From: Microbacterium galbinum
Lineage (GTDB): Bacteria; Actinomycetota; Actinomycetes; Actinomycetales; Microbacteriaceae
Direction: 5' to 3'
Assembly (NCBI RefSeq): GCF_023101185.1
Contig: NZ_CP078077.1
Location: forward strand, 3,067,630 to 3,131,629
DNA length: 64,000 nucleotides
Positions 35,296-45,400 of the stretch are shown in pieces; position 1 is the stretch's first letter, and every line of letters starts with the position of its first letter. The notes beneath the pieces are model-generated. The model searched no databases. It was not told where the DNA came from and was given only the letters and a program-made list of their open reading frames with translations. The position numbers were made by a program, and so were the translations under genes.

Positions 35296-35646
35296 ATGGC
35301 CAGAATCCCGAAGCCCATCGAGTACACGAGTATCGACGATCTCTCCGGTGGAGAAGTCGCAGGCGAGGACCTTCAGACGGTGATGTTCTCGATCGGCACG
35401 AAGGCATATGAGATCGATCTGAGTTCGGAGAACGCCCAGAAGCTGGTCGAGCTCCTCGAGCCCTATGTGGATGCTGCACGGCCCGTGTCGAGGTCACGGC
35501 TTGCAAGGAAGCATGCGCGTGCCGCCGGCAATGGTCATCGCGATCTGGATGCTGTGCGCGTCTGGGCGCGGAAGAACGGGCACACAGTGTCTGACAAGGG
35601 CAGGATCCCGAACGACATCCTCAGCGCGTACAACGATGCGCATTGA
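35296..35646 (+). CDS. Lsr2-family nucleoid-associated xenogeneic silencer
   Basis: 116 residues. The N-terminal dimerisation domain shows IDDLSGGEVAGEDLQTVMFS and AYEIDLSSENAQKLVELLEP, and the C-terminal AT-hook-like DNA-binding part shows AVRVWARKNGHTVSDKGRIP followed by DILSAYNDAH. Lsr2 bridges A/T-rich DNA and silences foreign genes. A copy on the island may silence the island's own adhesins or act on host genes. The usual basic AT-hook RGR is replaced by KGR here. It stands alone, divergent from the giant adhesin. Confidence 0.9.
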   Translation: MARIPKPIEYTSIDDLSGGEVAGEDLQTVMFSIGTKAYEIDLSSENAQKLVELLEPYVDAARPVSRSRLARKHARAAGNGHRDLDAVRVWARKNGHTVSDKGRIPNDILSAYNDAH

Positions 35647-35942
35647 TACCGACATCACGACGGAGTGCTCGTGGAAAGAGAATCGGGGAGGGGCGTGAGG
35701 GGCACCCCTCCCCGCGCCCGCGCCGCTACAGCGGGGGCCCCGGTGGGAGAACCGGGACAGTGTTCGGGTCACTGCACTAGGTGAGACGCGAACTGACAGG
35801 ATTCATTACGCGATAACGACAAATATTCACTGCGGCGCTCGGGTGTGTGGATGAGCGTTGCGGCGGGGGCGCTCACGCGATCTCCGAGCCGTAGGCGGCA
35901 GAATCCAGATGAGGGAGGCGGCCCCCACCGCCGCCCTCATCC
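35647..35942. other. No gene seen; weak hairpin after lsr2
   Basis: A G/C hairpin (ggggagggg at 35685-35693 with cccctcccc at 35705-35713) can end the lsr2 transcript. The rest shows no open frame with protein character and probably marks the breakpoint where the 5' part of the next, truncated gene was lost. Confidence 0.45.
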
Positions 35943-36562
35943 GTGACGCACAGGTCCCATGCACCGACCGAGGAGTACACCGTGGACGGTGAGCTCTTCG
36001 ACAAGGTGACCGCTGCAGGTGCGAGCATCACCGGTCAGACGACGTTCACACCTGCGCAGGCCGATGGCAGCGTCAGCGTGGACTTCGTCATCCCGAAGGA
36101 CTTCGCCGGCAGGACCCTCGTCGCATTCCAGAGCGTCACCGCCGATGGCGTGACCGTTGCAGAGCACACCGACATCGACGCCGTCGCACAGACGGTCGTC
36201 GTAGAGGACATCGCACCGACGGACCCCCTGTCGACCCCACCGATCCACCCGTGGACCCGACTGATCCGCCGGTGGATCCGACTGATCCGCCGGTGGATCC
36301 CACGAACCCGCCCGTGCTCCCGACTGATCCGCCCGTCAATCCGACGGAGCCCACCGACCCGAGAACCACACCGGTGAACGACCCGACAACCGTGATGCCG
36401 CCGACGCCGGTCGGATCTGATGTCGCAGCGGCGCATCTCGCGACGACGGGCGGCGATGCGCACGTGTCCGGAGGAGTCGTAGCAGGTCTGGTCCTCGCGA
36501 TCGGAGCGGCACTGACCATGATCGGTCGTCGCCGTTCCGAAGTGCTGAGCGAGGACGCGTGA
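35943..36562 (+). pseudogene. Truncated, frameshifted VaFE-type surface protein with LATTG anchor
   Basis: The first frame gives one VaFE-type domain: YTVDGELFDKVTAAGASI, FTPAQADGSVSVDFVIPKDF, TLVAFQSVTADGVTVAEHTD, ending IDAVAQTVVVEDI. After APTDP the frame shifts at a run of five C (36224-36228); in the next frame the linker continues as VDPTDPPVDPTDPPVDPTNP and ends with the sorting signal HLATTGGDAHVSGGVVAGLV, a hydrophobic helix and RRRSE. One extra C would join both parts. No signal peptide exists upstream, so the 5' end is missing too: this is the 3' remnant of a larger anchored adhesin. The frameshift could also be a sequencing error or slippage site. Confidence 0.75.
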
Positions 36563-36579
36563 CACGTCTGAGCTGAAAA

Positions 36580-36617
36580 GACCCAACCCCTGCACGAGAA
36601 CGTGCAGGGGTTGGGTC
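36580..36617. terminator. Perfect 17-bp terminator hairpin
   Basis: gacccaacccctgcacg, loop agaa, cgtgcaggggttgggtc. It follows the VaFE remnant by 18 bases; the remnant's terminator has survived. Confidence 0.85.
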
Positions 36618-36640
36618 GTTGGCTGGTGACAGAACAGGAC

Positions 36641-36674
36641 GAGGCCGACCATCCCTTTCGGGGTGGTCGGCCTC
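36641..36674. terminator. Terminator of the LAETG protein gene
   Basis: gaggccgaccatccc, short loop, ggggtggtcggcctc: 15-bp stem with one G-T pair, 21 bases after the end of the minus-strand gene. Convergent with the previous hairpin. Confidence 0.75.
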
Positions 36675-36694
36675 GGCCTCAGTCAGATGCGTGC

Positions 36695-37495
36695 TCAGGT
36701 CTCCGCAGCCACGCGAGTGATGATGGTGGAGATGCTGACGGTCGCAGCGTTGGAGGTGAGTCCGTTGCTGTCGGACACGGTGTACTGCACTGACGTGAGC
36801 AACTGTTCGATGTCAGCGATGCTGATGAACGAGCCCACGGGCACCGTCAGCGACACCGTGATGATGCCGGTTGCCGGGTCAACGCTGGCGACCAGGTGCT
36901 CGGTCTCGATGTTCCGCTGCACGCCAGGAGTGGAGGGGTCGAGGTCGATGGTCGCCGCATCGAGTGTGGCCGGTGCGGTTGCGGATGCGTTGGCGAGCAC
37001 GTCGAAGGTGAACGCCGGCGCTGCGACGATGGCGAGCTGGTCGTCCGAGCCGGGGACGAAGTCACGCTGGCTGTTCTGCCACTCGAAGGTGGCTACCGTT
37101 CCAGCGCCGCCCGCAGCGACCGGGGCGACGGCTTCGGGCTCGGGCTCCACCGGGTCCGGGTTCTCCGGGTCCGTCGGGTCCGTCGGGTCGACGGGCGGGT
37201 CGACCGTGGGCTCGGGCGTGGGGGTCACGACCGGAGCGGTGGGCTCTGTAGTCGTGACGGTGTCGCAGTTGTCCGTCGCGGCGTAGGCCTGCGTCGGAAC
37301 GAGCGCAGCTCCTGAACCGCCGAGCACGACGGCCGCGGCGAGAGCCCAGGCCATTGCTGCACGACCCGGCCGTCGTGTACGTCTCTTCGCACTGACGATC
37401 AGTGCCACTCCGACGACGGTCACCAGAACCCCCACGAGGAGGAGAGGCCACGAGAAGTCGCCTCCGGTCTCCGCGAGAATCGTGCAGTTATCCAT
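36695..37495 (-). CDS. Secreted protein with an LAETG sorting-like signal at its N terminus
   Basis: 266 residues with an odd order: MDNCTILAETGG, a hydrophobic helix (PLLLVGVLVTVVGVALIV) and SAKRRTRR, that is, a sortase-type sorting signal at the very start. A second hydrophobic stretch (AMAWALAAAVVLGGSGAALV) ending PTQAYA looks like a signal peptide with a cleavage site at about residue 72. Then come a Pro/Thr/Asp linker (DPPVDPTDPTDPENPDP) and a domain with FDVLANASATAPATLDAATI and VQYTVSDSNGLTSNAATVSI, similar to Ig-like/cadherin-like surface modules. Possible readings: two overlapping products (start at Met47 for the secreted one) or an unusual membrane topology. ATG at 37495 after gagggagagg. 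Confidence 0.7.
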   Translation of the reverse strand: MDNCTILAETGGDFSWPLLLVGVLVTVVGVALIVSAKRRTRRPGRAAMAWALAAAVVLGGSGAALVPTQAYAATDNCDTVTTTEPTAPVVTPTPEPTVDPPVDPTDPTDPENPDPVEPEPEAVAPVAAGGAGTVATFEWQNSQRDFVPGSDDQLAIVAAPAFTFDVLANASATAPATLDAATIDLDPSTPGVQRNIETEHLVASVDPATGIITVSLTVPVGSFISIADIEQLLTSVQYTVSDSNGLTSNAATVSISTIITRVAAET

Positions 37496-37957
37496 GTTCT
37501 ACCTCTCCCTCGGGGCACCCTGGGTACGGGTGCCTCGTATATGAGACCTTCCGTGCGCGATTTCATTACGCGGGCACAGAAAATCCTGCTCTGTTGCATT
37601 CGCAACCAGCCGGCGGCGGTGCCGGCCCGCACGCACCCCTTCACGCAGTCTCAGGTGCGCTTGTGGATGCGATTGTGGATGCGATTGTGTGATGTGCGGG
37701 TGAACCCCAACTGCTCATAGGCATCGCATGGCGGTGTCGTCCGCGTGACTGCAACGTCAGCCCGGGCGGACACGTCGAAGGACTCGCACGGCCAGGCGAT
37801 AGGCGACGGGACCGTCCAGCGAGAAGCGGGCGGCGAGCGATTCGACATCCCACAGCGTTCAGCGTTCGAGCGCGAGACAGCGCATTTCAGCGCAACCTTC
37901 CATGAGACCGCAGCAGGATTTCAACTCTGAGCGAGGAGGAGCGCGAGGCCGCCCATC
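37496..37957. other. Gene-poor region with a short tandem repeat
   Basis: About 460 bases. tgtggatgcgat occurs twice in tandem near 37671-37694. A 61-codon plus-strand frame at 37745-37930 is open but has no recognised family and poor support. Nothing else is seen. Confidence 0.45.
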
Positions 37958-38722
37958 TCAGCTCTCGTTGCGTGGAAGTTCAAGCGCGATCTTGCGCTGT
38001 ATCTCGAATGGAAGCACTCCCGCGAGTGGCGTCATCTGACGAAGGTCGTTGCCGTGCTCTCCCTCGAGGCGAGACAGATCGATCACAGCCTCGGGCCCTC
38101 GCCGGATCGCATCCTCCCACTCCGAGAGCCACCCGCGGGCGAGGGGGCTCCGAGCCCGCGGGATCTGCTTCGCGATGTTGCGGAGCATAATCTCTCGAGC
38201 ACGCTCCCAGTCGGCCAGAACGTAAGGCTCGACGGCGGCGTGAAGGGCACGGCTGAGAATCACCGTGCGATCCACGCGTCCAGGGCTGCCGGCGCGAGGG
38301 GAGCGCCCAAGGGAGGGATACGCGACCCAAGACTCTGTGATTGGTGCGTCGTGGGGCACGACCGCGTGCTCGCTGGGTATGGACGCACGTCGGAGTTCAG
38401 GGTGAAACGCTTCCCATGCATCCTCGACAAACATGGGGAGATTCAGTTCCGACCAGTGCTCAATGAGCAGGTCGCGAGCGATGAACTGAGCGATCTCGGC
38501 TTCGCTGCCTGCCTCTCGCAGAACGGTCTCGTACATCGTGCGGATCCGGACCGGCTCCGCGAGGTCATAGCTGTGGGCAGGGGTCCAGTCGATCTGCACG
38601 GGAAGCGTCACGATGCCGGCGGCTGCGCCTCTGAGGTCGGCGAGGTTGTCGACGACGAAGATGGGCTTCGTGTGTGAGAACCCCATCCGCGTTCCAGGAG
38701 CGACCGCCTGATAGACCTCCAT
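37958..38722 (-). CDS. Unknown soluble protein, second of a two-gene unit
   Basis: 254 residues, no membrane segment, mixed charge. It opens MEVYQAVAPGTRMGFSHTKP and contains DLLIEHWSELNLPMFVEDAW and IVTLPVQIDWTPAHSYDLAE. Amino-acid composition and codon use support a real gene. It follows the 97-residue gene on the same strand after 77 bases. No family recognised. Confidence 0.65.
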   Translation of the reverse strand: MEVYQAVAPGTRMGFSHTKPIFVVDNLADLRGAAAGIVTLPVQIDWTPAHSYDLAEPVRIRTMYETVLREAGSEAEIAQFIARDLLIEHWSELNLPMFVEDAWEAFHPELRRASIPSEHAVVPHDAPITESWVAYPSLGRSPRAGSPGRVDRTVILSRALHAAVEPYVLADWERAREIMLRNIAKQIPRARSPLARGWLSEWEDAIRRGPEAVIDLSRLEGEHGNDLRQMTPLAGVLPFEIQRKIALELPRNES

Positions 38723-38799
38723 CCCGATACCTCCTCCGGCTAATCTGCAGGTCAGGACACGATAATCCCACCACGGATCCGAATCGTAGTCTCGACCTA

Positions 38800-39093
38800 C
38801 TAATCGCGGTCGTGGAGATCCGTGTCCTTCTCCTGTGACTGCCAGTTGTCGAACAGCGCTCGAATGTCTGCCTCGGTGAGCGGGCGGGCCGTGCGCATGA
38901 CGTAGTAGTCAACGAATCGCCGCACGTCATGGGAGTAGTACACAGGACCGTCCGCGCTGATGGCGTATGTCTTCGTCATCATGTACTCGCGGAACCTCAC
39001 CATGTGTTCACATAGGACACCCTCGAGGAGCGCCTCGGAGTAGCCATACTCGTGATCGGGTTCGGGAAGCGGATCGGCAGCTGGCGTAGCCAT
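38800..39093 (-). CDS. Unknown small acidic protein, first of a two-gene unit
   Basis: 97 residues, acidic at both ends, no membrane segment. LLEGVLCEHMVRFREYMMTK and DVRRFVDYYVMRTARPLTEA are predicted helical. No family recognised. A small acidic gene followed by a larger gene recalls toxin-antitoxin order, but nothing in either sequence supports a specific type. Confidence 0.6.
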   Translation of the reverse strand: MATPAADPLPEPDHEYGYSEALLEGVLCEHMVRFREYMMTKTYAISADGPVYYSHDVRRFVDYYVMRTARPLTEADIRALFDNWQSQEKDTDLHDRD

Positions 39094-39271
39094 AGTTCGA
39101 TCATCCCGGTTTCACGACGCTTTCGTAAACATCATGGCTGGATGACGAAAGCCCTCCGCTTCCGTTGACGTAATGGAACCCTAGTGTTCTCGGCGTCTCG
39201 GTACAGGCTGGCAAACGGATGGTCGCGGGCGACATCCGTTCGGGTCAGCGCGTGTTCGTGTAGGGCGCGTA

Positions 39272-39994
39272 CTAACGGATCGTCTTCGTGGAGACCGCCC
39301 GTAACCACCCGCTGGAGGTCTCACCATCAATGATGGCGTCCACGGCCTCCAGGGTCATCTCAACCATCGTCCCGTCCGTCCACCCCGAAGCCACGGCTTC
39401 GTCGACGAACACCGTCAGGTCCTGGGCTCCGCCCTGTGCTTTCAACATGACAAAGTAGTCGCCGGTTGCGCCGGTCATCCACAGATCGGACATAAAGAGT
39501 TCGCCTGTGAGCGTGAAGCGATCTCCTGTCTTGATGCCGCCCATTTCGGCAGAGTTAAGCTTGTCGAGGAGTTCATCGACAGTCGTTGACACTCCGTCCG
39601 ACACCTCGGTCGCCGACTCTTCCTCCACAGGCGCACTCTCCTCGGAATCAGCCAACGGTTCACTGCTCGGCGCGACTGCTTGCGCGCTGGGCGTTTTCAC
39701 CGGAGCTGGCTCCACGTCGCCGTCATCGTTGCTGAAGGTAGCCATGATGCCGATGAAAATAAACAAGACGACCAACACCCCGCCGATGATCGCAAGCACG
39801 CGCCACGGCGTCTTCGACGAGGGACGACGGAAGACGAGCTCTGAGCGTAGTTTGCCGGGATTTTGGCTGACCAGCTCCCAGCCGTCGCCCTCGCGTTTCG
39901 AGATCGTCTTTTCCTCGGTGCCCCGGATAACCTTGACTGTCTCGGTGTCGTACTTAACGTCCTTGTCGGACGGTGCGCCAGTCTTCAGAGCCAC
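39272..39994 (-). CDS. DUF4839-like single-pass membrane protein
   Basis: 240 residues. The N-terminal cytosolic part, YDTETVKVIRGTEEKTISKR and GDGWELVSQNPGKLRSELVF followed by RRP, is the hallmark of actinobacterial DUF4839-type proteins. One membrane helix follows (WRVLAIIGGVLVVLFIFIGI), then an acidic Ser/Glu linker and a C-terminal domain of about 110 residues (GIKTGDRFTLTGELFMSDLW) that may bind OB-fold ligands. GTG at 39994 after gagaggaagaaca chosen over a longer frame. Function unknown. Confidence 0.7.
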   Translation of the reverse strand: MALKTGAPSDKDVKYDTETVKVIRGTEEKTISKREGDGWELVSQNPGKLRSELVFRRPSSKTPWRVLAIIGGVLVVLFIFIGIMATFSNDDGDVEPAPVKTPSAQAVAPSSEPLADSEESAPVEEESATEVSDGVSTTVDELLDKLNSAEMGGIKTGDRFTLTGELFMSDLWMTGATGDYFVMLKAQGGAQDLTVFVDEAVASGWTDGTMVEMTLEAVDAIIDGETSSGWLRAVSTKTIR

Positions 39995-40132
39995 TGTTCT
40001 TCCTCTCGCTGATCCCCGAGAGAAACCATCGCTGCAGGGCATTCATCCGGAGTGTATCGAACTCGGAGAGCGCCACTGGGGGTGGAGGGACCAGCTGGTC
40101 GCAGCATCGACGGCTTCCGATACGGTGCTCGT

Positions 40133-41775
40133 ATGAATCGGCCAGTGAACGACCGGCAGCTCGAAGTCCTGCGATGGATCGCCGACGGCTGCCCCGCGGG
40201 CAAATGGGCCGAGGACGACAACGTTCACAAGATCAGTGCCGCAGCGCCTAAGTCTCGAGGCCTCGCGACCGTCACCGGCCACGGCAGAACTTGGTCCGCC
40301 ATGGTCACCGACGCAGGCACGCACTACCTAGAGCATGGCAGCTATCCACCCAGCGCCCCCTCGGCCACCGTCACCGCCGGCCGCCGCACACGTCGCGAAA
40401 GACTCCCCAACCTCGATCTCAGCGAGGGCGCGTCAGAGACACTCTCGGAGCGAACGCCCTCATCATTCAGTTCCAGGAACAAAGGCAACTCACTATCCCC
40501 GACCCGGAGGAGTCGGTCCGGGCGCGCTATCGACGAGTGCTGCGCGCATGCAGGGTCCACCACCTGGTGCCGGATGGGCAAGAGCTACGCTTCACCGGGC
40601 GCAGCTCCGGTGACATCGTCATCATGCTCGGTTCCGGATCAGCCGTTGGCACCACGAACTGGGACCGCATCAGAACGACGGCTCGAACGGTCACGACGAA
40701 CCTCGACGCGCTCCGCACCGCTCTAGAGACGACGAAGATCCTGCACTCGGTCAACGAAGTGCTTCGTCCCCGCGCCATGGAAGTATTGCTGAGTCTCGCT
40801 GAGGAACTACGCGCGCACGGACTCAGGCTCGGGGTGAACGTTAAGCTCAAGACACCGAAGCTGTTCATCCAGGTCGACACCCGCCGCCGGAGCCTCGAAC
40901 TGACAGAGCTCCTGGACGAGGTGCCTCACGTCCCGACGGACGCAGAGCAGCGAGAGCTCCGGCGCTCACCATGGAAGCAGATTCCGAAGTTCGACAGCGT
41001 ACCGTCCAGTCGCCTGCAACTCGAGATCGAACGAGACGGTTCACACCAGGTCGACCTCGGACGCCAGAGCTACCGGTACGAGCACAATAGCGACAGCTGG
41101 TCCGACGAGAAGAAGAAACCGCTTAAGAGCCAAGTCCGCGAGATCGCACGCGCGATCAAGAAGGGCGTGGTCGACGACGCCGATGCGCTGGAGCGCGAGA
41201 AGCAACGCCATGCCGAGGCGCATGAAGCATACGAGCGCGAGAAGGCCACCGAGCGACGAGCATGGGAAGCGGTACATGAACGCGCCCGCGCGAAAGCCCT
41301 CCTCGTTCAACGAGAGGTGATCTTCGTGCGCGCGTTCGAAAGCTGGCAGGGAGCGCAGGAGCTCCGAGACTTCGCAGGGCAGCTCGAAGCCGAAGCAACC
41401 GCGAAAGGGCTGCTGGCAGAGCGACCCAGGCTGCAGGAGTGGGTGGAATGGGCGCGCAGCCGCGCGGACGAATTCGACCCGATCATGAACATCGAGCACC
41501 TCGATGACGGCATCTTCGACGCGGAGCCGTCGGCGAATAGCCCGCGACCCCACATGGAGGGCTGGGATCCGTCAGCACCGCACAAGGACTACAGCATCGC
41601 TCGCGACTTCCCGGAGAATCAGACGCAGAATGCGCCCGAGCCGCGGGGCGTGGCACCCAGGTATGCGCGACAGGCCAAGTTGATGGCGTCGCTAGGTCAG
41701 GTCGCCTGGATTCCTAACTGCGCTGCCGCGCTCAATAGCGTGAAGTCGGTCTGTGATCTACGCGGCTCCACCTAG
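40133..41775 (+). pseudogene. Frameshifted actinobacterial protein of unknown function
   Basis: The first frame gives MNRPVNDRQLEVLRWIADGC, then TWSAMVTDAGTHYLEHG, a winged-helix-like start known from many actinobacterial proteins. The remaining sequence lies in another frame: ALIIQFQEQRQLTIPDPEES, YRRVLRACRVHHLVPDGQEL, then a domain ending in a helical, charged part (DADALEREKQRHAEAHEAYE) and EWVEWARSRADEFDP. The break lies between about 40390 and 40445, in a linker. Both parts are needed for a normal family member, so the gene is broken, unless the sequence has an error there. The second part could still be translated from an internal start. Confidence 0.7.
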
Positions 41776-41830
41776 CAGGTGCCCCTCGGGGTGCCGGTCG
41801 TGAAGTAGTGCTAGCGAGCATGGGTGGTGT

Positions 41831-42412
41831 CTATCGGGGTCGACTGACCTTCCAGACCCGATAACCTTGGCCTCGCCGAATGTCCAGGCAACGGTCCGGA
41901 TACACGCCTAGGTTGACGCGTTCGAGCGTCGCACCCAAGTCGTTCGAGAATCGCGCGTTCATCGCACGCGCGGCGTTTTTGCTCTCCTGCGTCGCGAACA
42001 CGATGTCGCGCACGGGCTCCTCTGATGCGGCGGCGGAGAGCAGTGTGCACCCGACTCCCCTCCGCTGCATAGAAGGAACTACCGCCACAACCTGCACGAA
42101 CAATGGGTTGGATGCCTCCGCCCCCGGAGACGCGACGCAGAAGCCGACATGCACGCCTTCGATCTCAGCGAAGAACACCAGCCGATCTCTGATCGTCTGA
42201 GGATTAGCTTCCAGGGAAAGCACGGTGATGGGTTCGCATGCTAGCTGCATGTCCCACATGCGGCGGGCATCCTCCTCCGGCGTGGGCGAAGCCGAGCGGA
42301 TCGAGACCTGCGATGGGATCAGTGCACGCAAGTCTTCATGCCAGCGAAGAAGTCGCTCGTCGCGAGAAGGAGGGAATGTTGGCTCGAAAGAAGCGAAGTC
42401 GTTCTAATCCAA
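41831..42412 (-). pseudogene. GNAT-family acetyltransferase with an early stop codon
   Basis: The open part (166 codons from TTG 42331) has FVQVVAVVPSMQRRGVGCTL, the acetyl-CoA-binding motif A of GNAT enzymes, and a normal C-terminal half. Protein-like sequence continues upstream in the same frame (FASFEPTFPPSRDERLLRWH) to a TAG at 42404-42406. Just before it are GAT and a TTG, placed 4 bases after a perfect aggagg. So the natural start seems to be the TTG at 42412, with codon 3 changed to a stop. Either the gene is inactive or a weak internal TTG start gives a shortened enzyme. Confidence 0.6.
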
Positions 42413-42467
42413 TGTTCCTCCTGAAGACAATCGAGGTTCCGAGGGTGCGATCCGATCGCGGTTGTGC

Positions 42468-45400
42468 TCAGACAAGGACTTCGACCGTCCGCCCAGATCC
42501 GAAGAGCTTCTTCGTGACCTTGATGCGGCCGGCGGTTTCGAGGTGCTTGAAAACGGTATCGAGAGAGGGAACTCCGCTGGGGTAATCGAACTTGGCACCG
42601 GGTCCGTCGGCGAGCTTGGTGTACGGCGCGCCAAGCATGCTGACGACTTCGACGACGTCGTCAGCGCTGATGTCCTTCGCTGAGAGCACCAACTGTCGCA
42701 TAACCGCACCAACGGCTTTGGCAACACGTGCGATCCGCCGCACTTCGTCCAACGGCAGTTTGAGTGATTCCGTACGGGCGAACTCGCCGGCGGCGCGGAG
42801 TGCCCTTGCGTCGTCGTTCGGTACGTACTGCTGCAGACAAATGACGACGATCCGCTTCAGGCGTTTCGAGCTGTTCGGGCTGGTGAGGAACTCGGCGACG
42901 TATCCCTGCAAGATCGTCGGCGACATGAAGCTGGCGACCTTCTGAGACACCTCGAAGGCCTCGGACGTTGCCTCCCAGCCGCCCGGCGCGAAGTGGGAGA
43001 ACGTAGGGAGGTCGTCCTCGAACAGCCCCGCTGCGAGACCACGAGCGAGGAGCTGGTCCGGACTAGGAGTGACGGAGCCCAGGTCAAACCCGTCAGCGGG
43101 GCTCACCTGACATGCCAACGCCACGCGATCCTCTGCGGTCAAGTGCTCCGAAGCGTTCAGGAGCTTGATCACGAGCTCGCCGCGTTCGTCATCCTCGATC
43201 TCGTCGAGGTCCAGCAGCTCAATGGGTTCAGCATCGTCTGGCGACAGGAACCCAGCGAGCTGCTCATCGACGCCGTGCTCCTTCGCGTAATCGACGACGT
43301 TGACGGCCGACGGCAAGACATGGTGTGACCCGACGAGCATCGGCCAGACCGGCTCAGGGGTCTGCTGGAGCTCCGCGATCTTCACGGCGTCGGAGCTACC
43401 TTCGATCACCACCCAGAGCTGGTCATCCGTCCAGGACTCATGCTGCTCGTTGATCACGTCGACGAGCACCGACTCTGACTGGACGATGCACTCGATCGTC
43501 TCGTCCCCCTGGACGGCCTTGAGATAGTCGTCGATGCGTGAGCGGCAGTGCTCCCACACGTGCTCGTTCTTCCTGACTTCATCCAGAGTGGGAGCGGTCT
43601 CTATCTCGAGCGCCTGCTTCAAGTTGGGGACGCTGATTTCGTACATCTGCCTGGCCACGACGTGCTCGCGAAGCGGCTTACTCAGGCGGCTCAGGTCGGG
43701 GACAACTATCTCCGCGGACTCGAGGATCTCGAGCACTCGCGCGATCCTGACCGGGGAATGCTCCGCCGTGATGGCCGTCATCCGCGGGTGGTACTGGTCA
43801 AGGAAGTCCATCGCCGCTTCACCGATGTCGTACGAGTCCACGGCCTGCGCGTGCAGCAGCGCCGCATTGAATAGTCGCAGCCTCGTCTCCAGATCTGGGA
43901 TCGCGTGATGGTCCGCCAAGTACTCGAACACCTCGTGCCACGGGTCTTCGGCAAGCAGCTCGACGAGCTTCTCGTGCTGCGCATCCGGCATGTTGAAGTG
44001 GGACTCGAGGAAGGTCTGCACGTCCTTGCTCGCCTCATGAGAAACGATGTACGCGACGGCCTCCTTCGCGAGCACAGGCTGGTGTTGCAGCAGGTGGTCG
44101 ACGACGTCGATGTTGAGCGCGCTCACCGTGCTCGTGAAGTCTGAAGGTACTTGCTCAAGCAGGTTGCTGACGGCGTTCTCCGTCTTGAACTTGAAGTCGA
44201 GGTACATCTCGTTCGGCTGGACGCTGTGGTTGTAGAAGTAAGCGACGTCGACTCCGACGAAGTTGCCGTAAAAGATCGCCGAGTACTCGGCGAAGTTTCG
44301 AGTGATGAAGCCCTTCCGGACGAGATCACGGGCGAGCTCCGATTCGAGATCGTCGTGGATCCATTGCGCGAACGGTGTCCGGCCCTCCGGGACTTTCCCG
44401 TATGCCGCGAGCTCGACGAAGTCAGCGCCCCGCAGGATCGCGATGTCGTCATCGGATTGCTCACTCATGCGTGTGAGTCTGTCGGCATCGGGGGTGCGCC
44501 AGCGGGCCACGCTGTTCAGCTCGGGGAAGAGACGATCGATCTGCTCGCCATCCATTGACGCCGCCCCGGCGTGCGTGTGATTGACCGTTATCGCTCGGCT
44601 CGAGGCGACTTGCGCCCAGAAGTCGACACCTTGAATTGCATCGAAGGCGAAGGTCTTTCCACCCGTCACGAACGAGACAGGATAGTTACTGTAGGGGTTT
44701 GGGAACGCAGCCTTCATGTCCTGCAGGCGCTGCCCCAGCGCTGAAGCAGTTTCCGTTCTCCTCGCACGGTGTGCCTCGAGCTGCACTGTCGTGCGGCGCT
44801 GCTTCTGCAGCCCCTCGATCAAGGCACGGACCTCATCTCGATGATGCTGTTCAAGATCATCGAGGGTGCTCGTCCTTTGAGCAATGTTCTCGAAGTCGGC
44901 CATGTGGAAGTTCTTGTACACGACGAGCGCGAACAGGTGATCGGCGGTCATGCCAGGAGCAGGGTTCTCACTCCAGAGGAGACGTTCGACGAACACGGCG
45001 AACTCGTTGCAGATGTTGATCATCAGGCGCATGTCGGTCGTGTGCCGCGCAACAAGGTCGAGCAATGGCCGCGAGACGTAGTCCTTGGGGAACCCGAGCG
45101 CTGTCAGGGCATCAGAGAGGTGGTCACGCGCGTTCCTGTGCGAGAGGAACGGCACCATCGGGATGACCATCTCGAAGAACTTAGTGCGGTTGGCCCGACG
45201 CACAGCTTCCGCAGCGAGATCTGGCTTAGGTACTGTCCCAACCACGGTGGGTGTACGGACCGAGGCTTCGGACGACTGCTCGTCGCGAGTGTCGTCCTTC
45301 AACGCCGCGTCCGATCCGAGTTGTTCGAACAGGCTGTCCTTGATGGCGTAGATGAACCTGAGCGGATGTTCCTTGCTCTTCCAGTGAGCAGAGGCATTCA

